Source: Sphingobacteriales bacterium
GTDB lineage: Bacteria > Bacteroidota > Bacteroidia > Chitinophagales > Chitinophagaceae
Assembly (NCBI GenBank): GCA_947472965.1
Contig: CANJEF010000086.1
Span: 1 to 6,218, forward strand
DNA: 6,218 bases
Reading direction: 5' to 3'
Below the pieces are notes generated by a model, which did not search any database, was not told the DNA's origin, and saw only the letters and a program-made list of their open reading frames with translations. Position 1 is the first letter of the stretch. Each line of letters opens with the position of its first letter. Below, piece after piece: positions 1 to 5,660 of this stretch. The position numbers and the translations under genes are program-made.

Positions 1-1
1 A

Positions 2-1273
2 GGGGGTAAAGATTTTTTGGTAGGCATACAGCAGCGCGAAGCGTTGGCTACAGGGATTGGCTCTTTAAAAATTGGTTTAAATAATGTGTTTGGCTATTAT
101 CTTGAGGTTACCAACTCACAAAAGCCGAAGGTTCCTTCTGATTGGATTCGAAAACAAACACTCACAGGTGCGGAACGTTATATTACCCCGGAATTGAAGG
201 ATTATGAAGAAAAAATCATTGGAGCTGAAGAAAAAATACTTCAAATTGAAACTGCTATCTATGAGCGTTTGCTGAATGAACTCCAAGACTATATTGCACA
301 AATGCAGCTGAACGCACAGGTGCTTGCTGTGTTGGATTGCCTGTGTTGTTTTGCAAATAATGCAAAGCAATTCAATTATTGCAAACCTGATATGCATAAC
401 GGGAATGAATTGATTGTTATTGGTGGTCGGCATCCAGTTATTGAAAAGTTGATTCCTGCAGGTGAATCTTATATCGCAAATGACATCGTGTTGGATCAAG
501 AATCTTGTCAGCTTATCATTCTTACCGGTCCTAATATGAGTGGCAAGAGCGCCCTTTTACGCCAGACCGGACTAATCACCCTGTTGGCGCATACAGGAAG
601 TTATGTACCAGCTATATCAGCGCGGGTTCCAATTACAGATAAGATTTTTACACGTGTTGGTGCTTCTGATAACTTAAGCGGAGGAGAATCTACTTTTATG
701 GTGGAGATGAATGAGACGGCAAGTATTATCAACAATATTTCTACAAGAAGTCTTGTCTTGCTGGATGAAATCGGAAGAGGAACCTCCACCTATGATGGCA
801 TATCAATTGCATGTAGTATTGCAGAATTTTTACACGATGCTCCACAAAAGCCCAAAACATTGTTTGCAACCCATTATCATGAAATGAATGATATTGAAGG
901 GAATCTTCCGAGGGTAAAAAATTTTCATATAACCCACAAGGAAGTGAACAATAAAATAATATTTCTCCGCAAGCTAGCCCCTGGAGGAAGTACGCACAGC
1001 TTTGGTATTCATGTAGCAAGAATGGCGGGAATGCCAAAGAGTCTTTTAAAAAGGGCTGAGGATATTATGCGTTTGTTGGAGCAAAAGCAAGTCGCTTCTA
1101 TCCATGCAGAAAAAGGCAATGAGGATTTGCCGGGTGTTCAGCTTTCGATTTTTGATGCCCATACAGAGGTGTTTTCAGGCATTCGCAAATCACTGGAAGA
1201 TATCGACGTGAACAACCTAACACCTGTTGAAGCTTTGGTCATTCTACATGAGATAAAGAAAAAAATAAATTGA
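2..1273 (+). CDS. mutS: DNA mismatch repair ATPase MutS, C-terminal part (5' truncated by window edge)
   Basis: MutS recognises base mismatches and small loops in DNA and recruits MutL, using ATP to switch into a sliding clamp. The frame is open from the first complete codon (base 2), reading [13 protein letters not shown], so the protein begins outside the window; the TTG at 17 is not a real start. Visible parts in order: the lever/clamp region with FGYYLEVTN and [13 protein letters not shown] (about bases 80-230); the ABC-type ATPase domain with Walker A GPNMSGKS (527-550), the [14 protein letters not shown] signature (about 687-730), Walker [17 protein letters not shown] (752-799) and the ATHYHEM switch His (about 868-888); then a C-terminal tail. 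In the tail QLSIF (1139-1153) matches the beta-clamp-binding consensus, and the following DINNLTP-like stretch is typical of MutS termini. About 424 of an expected 850-880 residues are present, with no frameshift. The TGA stop lies 3 bases from the convergent YdjC-family gene. MutS1 rather than MutS2, because the clamp and C-terminal tail are of the MutS1 type. Confidence 0.97.
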   Translation, partial: GGKDFLVGIQQREALATGIGSLKIGLNNVFGYYLEVTNSQKPKVPSDWIRKQTLTGAERYITPELKDYEEKIIGAEEKILQIETAIYERLLNELQDYIAQMQLNAQVLAVLDCLCCFANNAKQFNYCKPDMHNGNELIVIGGRHPVIEKLIPAGESYIANDIVLDQESCQLIILTGPNMSGKSALLRQTGLITLLAHTGSYVPAISARVPITDKIFTRVGASDNLSGGESTFMVEMNETASIINNISTRSLVLLDEIGRGTSTYDGISIACSIAEFLHDAPQKPKTLFATHYHEMNDIEGNLPRVKNFHITHKEVNNKIIFLRKLAPGGSTHSFGIHVARMAGMPKSLLKRAEDIMRLLEQKQVASIHAEKGNEDLPGVQLSIFDAHTEVFSGIRKSLEDIDVNNLTPVEALVILHEIKKKIN

Positions 1274-1295
1274 TTTCTATTTTCCTAATTTTTTT
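1259..1295. terminator. Possible bidirectional terminator between convergent mutS and YdjC-family gene
   Basis: An AT-only dyad, AAAATA (1262-1267) with TATTTT (1278-1283), is centred on the junction of the two stop codons. On the plus strand it is followed by seven Ts (1289-1295); on the minus strand it is followed by seven Ts corresponding to the A run at 1259-1265. The arrangement is symmetrical, as expected for a shared terminator of convergent genes. The stem has no G-C pairs, so it would be weak, and such dyads arise by chance in AT-rich DNA. No better hairpin is visible nearby. Confidence 0.28.
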
Positions 1296-2314
1296 CTCCT
1301 TTCCATAAGCTCTCTCATCGTTGTTAAAATAATTCCTTCACGTTCAATAAATGTTTTTAGTTCGGGATTGGTCATAGCCAAATAATCACCCTCCCTAATT
1401 TTTCCAGAATCGGATATCTTATCGAAATGCTCATTGCCAATTGTACAATGCATAATCATATAGGTGATGCCAGGCTTTATTTCCTTGAGTGCATTTATGT
1501 AAAATGCTGTTTTGGTTTTTCTTAGCATGGCTGGTGTTGCTTCTGAAGACTTTAGCGATCCCAATGAATAGCTTGTATTATGGAGGTCATCAAGTAAAGG
1601 CAGTCCTGATTCCCAGAGTTTCTGCGCAATCATTGTGACCGTTTTGGGATCTACAAATGTGTTTCCCATTTGTTTTCTGATCAGTGTGTTGTGGCCTCCG
1701 GGAAACATGACAGGGATACCAAATTCAATCCCTGCAGCAATATATTTTTCTAAAAATGAGGGAGATGCAAAAAGTGTACCCATGTGCGAATCAAGGTGTG
1801 TAGGTTCAAATCCCATGGTTTTGGATTTTTCTATTTGTGCCCTTATTTCTAAATCAACTTCTGCTGCTGTGGCATGTTTCACCACATCTTCAACACTACT
1901 CCACATCGCACCTTCTGAATCAACCAAGCCTGGCACAGCATTCTTTCCACTAAGTGGTCCCCACCTGTATTCTTTCCATTCGGAAGTCAATGTAAGATGT
2001 AAACCAGCATCAGTATTCGGGTTGTTTTTTAAAAACTTGAAGTATCCTGGTATCCATGGGCAAGTCATCATCATTGAACATGAAGTTGCAACACCATTCA
2101 CCATGCTGCCAATTGCCCCTTGGTTAGATTCCCAACTCATTCCAACATCGTCAACATGAAGTATTACCACTTTTTTTCCTTTGGGATATCCAAGTTTTTC
2201 TGCCCACGTGGCTTCTTGTGCATTAGCAGCCAGACTGAATGCAAATAAGAAGGCTGGGAATAAAAAAATCAATTTTTGCCTTCTGTTCAAAAGGGATTTT
2301 TGTAAAAACATCAT
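1277..2314 (-). CDS. Secreted YdjC/ChbG-family carbohydrate deacetylase-like protein
   Basis: The YdjC/ChbG family (related in fold to polysaccharide deacetylases) contains metal-dependent enzymes that remove acetyl groups from N-acetylated sugars such as chitooligosaccharides; this protein's substrate is unknown. Residues 1-32 form a Sec signal peptide: basic start (NRRQK), hydrophobic core (LIFLFPAFLFAFSLA) and an ANA cleavage site before QEA, with no lipobox Cys, so it is probably periplasmic or exported. Family motifs follow: HVDDVG (53-58, Asp pair), GLHLTL (104-109, His), THLDSHMGT (172-180; H173, D175, H177) and IMHCTIG (287-293, His289). The usual family motif is HLDSHxH, but here the last His is Gly, giving HMGT. 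At 345 residues it is longer than the roughly 250 of ChbG. Start: tandem ATG codons at 2312 and 2309 with no clear Shine-Dalgarno; either is possible. It lies 34 bases after the cysteine desulfurase stop, so it is probably the last gene of the minus-strand cluster. Family call is firm, activity inferred. Confidence 0.85.
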   Translation of the reverse strand: MMFLQKSLLNRRQKLIFLFPAFLFAFSLAANAQEATWAEKLGYPKGKKVVILHVDDVGMSWESNQGAIGSMVNGVATSCSMMMTCPWIPGYFKFLKNNPNTDAGLHLTLTSEWKEYRWGPLSGKNAVPGLVDSEGAMWSSVEDVVKHATAAEVDLEIRAQIEKSKTMGFEPTHLDSHMGTLFASPSFLEKYIAAGIEFGIPVMFPGGHNTLIRKQMGNTFVDPKTVTMIAQKLWESGLPLLDDLHNTSYSLGSLKSSEATPAMLRKTKTAFYINALKEIKPGITYMIMHCTIGNEHFDKISDSGKIREGDYLAMTNPELKTFIEREGIILTTMRELMERRKKLGK

Positions 2315-2348
2315 GGGGGTTTGTTTGTGAAAGGTTAAGGACGCTTGA

Positions 2349-3476
2349 TTATTTCAATTCAGCTAGGCTATTCACTAAAATGTCAATTTCTTCTTTTGTA
2401 TTGAATTTACTGAACGAGAATCGTACAGTATTGTGTGTATGATTTCCCAATGCACGTATTACATGGGATCCCTGTTCAGCGCCACTACTACAGGCACTTC
2501 CACCTGAAGCGCATATGTTGTTTACGTCTAGGTTGAATAACAACATATCAGATTTTTCATTCTTCGGAAAACCAACGCTCAGTAAAGTGTACAAACTGTT
2601 TCCTTCAGGATCGCCATTGAATATTACGCCATCAATACTGTTTTTTAGGGCATTTTTTAGATAAGCCTTCAATTCACTGATGTGTGATTTGTCTGACTGG
2701 TGGTTAGCGGTTGTAATTTCAAGTGCTTTGGCAAATCCTACAATACCATAGATGTTTTCTGTTCCTGCACGCATATTACGTTCCTGTCCACCCCCATGAA
2801 TAAATGGGTCTATTGCAGTATCCGAATTTATATAGAGGATTCCTATGCCTTTTGGGCCATGGAATTTATGTCCTGAACCGGTAATAAAATCAACCTTGGT
2901 TTCTTTTAGATTAAAGGGGAAGTGACCTACTGTTTGAACTGTATCTGCATGAAACAGAGCATTGTTCCTTTTGCAAAGTTCTCCTACAGCATTTATATCT
3001 GTAATATTTCCAATCTCATTATTGGCATGCATCAAAGTGACCAATGTTTTTTGGGTTTGATCCCGCAATTTGTTTTCCAGGTCTGCCAAATCGATATGCC
3101 CATCAGGAAGAATATTTACATACTCAACAACGGCCTCATTGTTTTTTTCAAGAAAAATGCATGTATGCAGTGTTGCATGGTGCTCAATACGAGAGGTTAT
3201 TATTCTTTTGCATCCCAACTGTCTAACTGATGAAAAGATGGCAGTGTTGCTGCTTTCTGTTCCGCCACTTGTAAAAAAAATTTCTGATGTTTTTGCATGT
3301 AGGATGGATGCAACAGATTTTCTGGCCTTTTCAATTGCCATCCTTGATTCCCTTCCATATGAGTAAATCGAAGATGGATTACCGAAATGTTCTGTAAAGT
3401 ATGGCACCATGGTTTTGAAAACCTCGGGGTCAATGGGGGTAGTTGCCGCATTATCAAAATAGATTCTAGCTGCCAT
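2349..3476 (-). CDS. Cysteine desulfurase, group I (NifS/IscS-type), PLP-dependent
   Basis: This enzyme converts L-cysteine to L-alanine and holds the sulfur as a persulfide for Fe-S cluster assembly or tRNA thiolation in the cytoplasm. The fold-type I aminotransferase layout is complete over 375 residues: N-terminal YFDNAATTP (6-14), FTSGGTESSN (68-77) at the PLP phosphate site, His100 in EHHATL stacking on the cofactor, NNEIGN (152-157), HADTVQT (176-182) with Asp178 and Gln181, and the Schiff-base Lys204 in GSGHKFHGPKG. GGGQERNMRAGTEN (228-241) and the catalytic Cys329 in GSACSSGAEQGSHV follow. The Cys loop (ACSSG) and its spacing fit group I rather than SufS-type group II. The ATG at 3474-3476 puts MAARIYFDNAATTP at the usual N-terminus. 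No iscU, iscR, suf or mnmA gene is next to it in the window, so the acceptor is unknown and I do not give a symbol. It follows the mutase by 45 bases, a gap carrying a -7-like element, and precedes the YdjC gene by 34 bases. Confidence 0.95.
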   Translation of the reverse strand: MAARIYFDNAATTPIDPEVFKTMVPYFTEHFGNPSSIYSYGRESRMAIEKARKSVASILHAKTSEIFFTSGGTESSNTAIFSSVRQLGCKRIITSRIEHHATLHTCIFLEKNNEAVVEYVNILPDGHIDLADLENKLRDQTQKTLVTLMHANNEIGNITDINAVGELCKRNNALFHADTVQTVGHFPFNLKETKVDFITGSGHKFHGPKGIGILYINSDTAIDPFIHGGGQERNMRAGTENIYGIVGFAKALEITTANHQSDKSHISELKAYLKNALKNSIDGVIFNGDPEGNSLYTLLSVGFPKNEKSDMLLFNLDVNNICASGGSACSSGAEQGSHVIRALGNHTHNTVRFSFSKFNTKEEIDILVNSLAELK

Positions 3477-3482
3477 AATCAG

Positions 3483-3505
3483 TTTGCCTTCCGTTAGGGG
3501 GCAAA
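3483..3505. repeat. Inverted repeat in the mutase-desulfurase gap
   Basis: TTTGCC (3483-3488) and GGCAAA (3500-3505) form a perfect 6-base dyad around an 11-base loop. It sits 19 bases after the mutase stop and 6 bases before the desulfurase start. No T run follows on the minus strand, so it does not resemble a standard intrinsic terminator. One arm overlaps the -7-like element, which would suit an operator or 5' leader hairpin; chance is also possible. Confidence 0.4.
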
Positions 3506-3509
3506 TATA
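3502..3509 (-). promoter_or_regulatory. Candidate Bacteroidota -7 element (TAnnTTTG) upstream of cysteine desulfurase
   Basis: Read on the minus strand the site is TATATTTG, an exact match to the Bacteroidota sigma-ABfr -7 consensus TAnnTTTG. It lies 25 bases before the ATG of the desulfurase, so a transcript would have a short leader of roughly 15-20 bases. I do not see a TTTG -33 element at the expected spacing of about 19-20 bases; that position reads AATTC. The desulfurase may therefore have its own weak promoter as well as read-through from the mutase. Confidence 0.35.
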
Positions 3510-3521
3510 CTGAATCTATCT

Positions 3522-4904
3522 TTATATGAATTCCTGGATGTCCCTGATAAGCTTTGTGGCAATATTGTTTGCGGTTGTTTCAAAGTTGCTTTCTGCTATT
3601 ATTCTGATAATTGGCTCTGTATTGCTTGATCTGAGGTGAACCCAATCGTTGTCAAATTCAATCCTCAATCCATCCGTAGTATTGAGTGGGTTCAGTTTGT
3701 ATTTTACCTTCAATTTTTCAAAAACATCATTGAGGTCAATTTCTTCACCAAGCTCTATTTTATTTTTGCTGATGAAATAATCTGGGTAGCCACTTCTGAT
3801 TTGCTTTAGGCTTTTTCCTGATTGCGCCAGGTGTGTTAGGATTAGGGCAATCCCAATCAATGCATCCCGTCCATAATGAAAGTCGGGAACAATAATACCG
3901 CCATTGCCTTCACCGCCAATAACAGCATTCACCTCTTTCATCTTTTCCACAACATTAACCTCTCCAACTGCTGCAGGATAATATGTGCCATTTTGTTTTT
4001 CAGTGATATCCTTCAGTGCTTTAGAAGAAGAGAGGTTGCTAACCGTATTTCCCTTTCTTTTACTCAGCACATAGTCAGCCACTGCAACCAATGTATATTC
4101 CTCACCAAACATTGACCCATCTTCACAAACCAGCACAAGCCTATCCACGTCTGGATCTACAGCAATGCCGATATCGGCTTTGTGGGCAATCACTTCAGCA
4201 GATAGCTGGCTTAAATGTTGGGGTAGTGGTTCAGGATTATGTGCAAATTTACCATTCACTTCACCATTCAATAAAATGATATTGTCTGGGTCAATGCCCA
4301 ATTTTTTTAAAAGTTCTGGAACGAACAATGCACCTGTACTGTTGATTGCATCTACAACAACCTTGTATTTTTTTTGACCAACCATCGACTTGTTTACCAA
4401 TGGGTAGTCTATGATAGCATTGAGATGCTTTTCCAAATAGGTATCGTCTTTTACAACCGATCCAATTTTTTCTATTGTAGCAAACGACATGTTTCCTGAT
4501 TCAGCATCATTGAGAATTTTTGCTCCTGTTTCAGCATTTATAAATTCTCCTTTTTCATTCAATAATTTCAAGGCATTCCACTCTCTTGGATTATGACTTG
4601 CCGTGATAATGATTCCACCTGCCGCTTTTTCGGCTATTACCGCAAACTCAACTGTTGGAGTGGTTGATAATCCCAAATCAACTACCTCAGCTCCAATTGA
4701 AACCAAGGTTTGTATAACTATTTCAGCGATGAATGGTCCGCTGATTCTCCCATCCCTGCCAACAATAATTTTTTTATTTTCGTTCGTAATCAATTGGTTA
4801 CCGAATGATGCGGTGTACATCACGACATCCATTGGTGTCAGGTTATTCCCAGGGGTTCCTCCAATTGTTCCTCTAATTCCAGATATGCTTTTGATCAGTG
4901 CCAC
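3522..4904 (-). CDS. glmM: Phosphoglucosamine mutase-like alpha-D-phosphohexomutase
   Basis: Enzymes of this superfamily move a phosphate between C6 and C1 of a hexose through a phosphoserine; GlmM makes glucosamine-1-phosphate for UDP-GlcNAc, peptidoglycan and lipopolysaccharide. All four domains are present in 460 residues: N-terminal SGIRGTIGG (8-16), catalytic Ser103 in TASHNP (101-106), the metal loop DPDVDR (250-255; Asp250, Asp252, Asp254), the sugar-specificity loop GGEGNGG (330-336) and the phosphate-binding loop RSSNTEPIIR (425-434). The GGEGNGG loop differs from GEQSGH of proteobacterial GlmM and resembles archaeal-type and Bacteroidota enzymes, so phosphoglucosamine is the likely substrate but phosphomannomutase or phosphoglucomutase activity is not excluded. 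The start is GTG at 4902-4904: an in-frame TAA stands two codons upstream and the next Met is residue 25, inside the fold. It is the first gene of the minus-strand cluster, with the desulfurase 45 bases downstream. Confidence 0.85.
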   Translation of the reverse strand: MALIKSISGIRGTIGGTPGNNLTPMDVVMYTASFGNQLITNENKKIIVGRDGRISGPFIAEIVIQTLVSIGAEVVDLGLSTTPTVEFAVIAEKAAGGIIITASHNPREWNALKLLNEKGEFINAETGAKILNDAESGNMSFATIEKIGSVVKDDTYLEKHLNAIIDYPLVNKSMVGQKKYKVVVDAINSTGALFVPELLKKLGIDPDNIILLNGEVNGKFAHNPEPLPQHLSQLSAEVIAHKADIGIAVDPDVDRLVLVCEDGSMFGEEYTLVAVADYVLSKRKGNTVSNLSSSKALKDITEKQNGTYYPAAVGEVNVVEKMKEVNAVIGGEGNGGIIVPDFHYGRDALIGIALILTHLAQSGKSLKQIRSGYPDYFISKNKIELGEEIDLNDVFEKLKVKYKLNPLNTTDGLRIEFDNDWVHLRSSNTEPIIRIIAESNFETTANNIATKLIRDIQEFI

Positions 4905-4921
4905 AGGTTATTTTTAGGTTA
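4905..4921. repeat. Short direct repeat before the mutase start codon
   Basis: AGGTTA occurs at 4905-4910 and again at 4916-4921 (TAACCT on the coding strand), with an 11-base period, about one helical turn. One copy abuts the GTG start and takes the place where a ribosome binding site would be; no Shine-Dalgarno is visible. It could be a small operator half-site pair or coincidence. Confidence 0.3.
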
Positions 4922-5048
4922 GCAATGTAACAAAAAAAAGGATGTTTGGTGACTTAATTGGTCTAGAAGCGATAAAAATCAAATGTTAATATTTTTTATT
5001 ATTTTTTTTAAAACCACTAATGAGTGAATAGATATTAATTTTACAAAT
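4905..5048. other. Divergent AT-rich intergenic region between the mutase and PAP2 gene
   Basis: These 144 bases separate genes reading outward in both directions and must hold the promoters for both unless transcription starts elsewhere. The stretch has a run of eight As (4932-4939) and T runs around 4992-5009. On the minus strand TACATTGC (4922-4929) is an imperfect match to TAnnTTTG before the mutase; on the plus strand TAATTTTA (5036-5043) is close to the consensus but too near the PAP2 ATG to be a convincing -7 box. Neither has a well-placed TTTG -33 element. I see no small gene, RNA or strong hairpin in it. Confidence 0.6.
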
Positions 5049-5660
5049 ATGTTGAATGTTCTCTTATCTGGAAAACTCACTTTATTCCAACAATTGTTGC
5101 AATATGACTTCTATTTAATGTTTTGGTTTAACAAGTCGTTTTCACATCCTGTTCTCGATAAGGGGGCATTGTTGATGAGAGAAGCCCTGTTTCATGTTCC
5201 GCTCTATGTATTTATTTTACTCTTTGTTATCTTCAATCTCAAGAGAAAAGCTTGGTGGTGGATCTTGGGAGCCATAGTACTGATTGGTTTTTCTGATATG
5301 CTTACCAGTCATTTTTTAAAGGACTATTTCAACAGGCCAAGGCCCTGCAGAGATCCCTTGATGGTGAATTACATCATTTTTCTAGCAAAATATTGTGGTG
5401 CAAATGGTAGTTTTCCATCTTCTCATGCTGTCAATCATTTTGCATTTGCCACATATGTGTTCGTTTCTTTGAGAAAATTATCGGGCTATTTTTGGCTTCT
5501 TTTTATTTGGGCGTCGTTGATTTCTCTTTCACAGGTCTACGTTGGGGTCCATTATCCCCTCGATATTACTGTTGGTGCCATATTAGGGTGTATATTTGGG
5601 TACATAGGGGCACGAATCGCACGGCACACCTTATCTTTGCACAATACGCTTTATGAATGA
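5049..5660 (+). CDS. PAP2-family integral membrane phosphatase
   Basis: PAP2 (type 2 phosphatidic acid phosphatase) proteins hydrolyse lipid phosphates or pyrophosphates at the membrane; bacterial members include undecaprenyl-pyrophosphate phosphatases (PgpB/BcrC type) and PgpB. The 203-residue protein has several hydrophobic helices (about 45-63, 69-88, 128-142, 146-160, 173-190) and the three family motifs: C1 K91-x6-R98-P99 (KDYFNRPRP), C2 PSSH (123-126, His126) and C3 S161-x6-H168-x3-D172 (SQVYVGVHYPLD). His168 would be the nucleophile and His126 the acid. The Arg normally after the C3 Ser is Gln162. Start ATG at 5049 follows an in-frame TGA at 5025; no Shine-Dalgarno is seen. Its last 8 bases overlap the start of the CNNM-family gene, suggesting co-transcription and translational coupling. 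The exact substrate cannot be told from the sequence; undecaprenyl pyrophosphate recycling is the leading guess. Confidence 0.9.
   Translation: MLNVLLSGKLTLFQQLLQYDFYLMFWFNKSFSHPVLDKGALLMREALFHVPLYVFILLFVIFNLKRKAWWWILGAIVLIGFSDMLTSHFLKDYFNRPRPCRDPLMVNYIIFLAKYCGANGSFPSSHAVNHFAFATYVFVSLRKLSGYFWLLFIWASLISLSQVYVGVHYPLDITVGAILGCIFGYIGARIARHTLSLHNTLYE

Noticed and set aside
17..19. TTG as the start codon of the mutS frame
   Set aside because: The frame is open to the left edge and the upstream codons read GGKDF, conserved MutS sequence, so the gene is simply truncated by the window.
116..499. A 127-codon minus-strand frame inside mutS
   Set aside because: Antisense to strongly conserved MutS lever and clamp sequence; no domain, no start context, odd composition rich in Cys, Ile and Phe.
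741..1037. A 98-codon minus-strand frame over the MutS Walker B region
   Set aside because: Explained entirely by the coding constraint of the ATPase domain on the other strand.
1635..2159. A 174-codon open frame on the plus strand inside the YdjC-family gene
   Set aside because: It lies antisense to a gene with signal peptide and clear family motifs, has no recognisable domain, and its composition (Cys, Ser and Pro rich) is typical of a shadow frame.
2922..3366. Several overlapping plus-strand frames of 60-102 codons within the desulfurase gene
   Set aside because: All are antisense to conserved PLP-enzyme sequence and share no protein-like features.
4603..4917. A 104-codon plus-strand frame over the mutase N-terminus
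   Set aside because: Antisense to the SGIRGT and TASHNP regions of the mutase; repetitive hydrophobic composition mirrors that gene's codons.
4918..4931. GTTA/TAAC inverted repeat in the divergent intergenic region
   Set aside because: Only 4 bases per arm in AT-rich DNA; expected by chance.
4945..4980. TTTG at 4945-4948 as a -33 element for the PAP2 gene
   Set aside because: At 19-20 bases downstream there is no TAnnTTTG-like sequence; the nearest TA-rich match is 24 bases away and poor.
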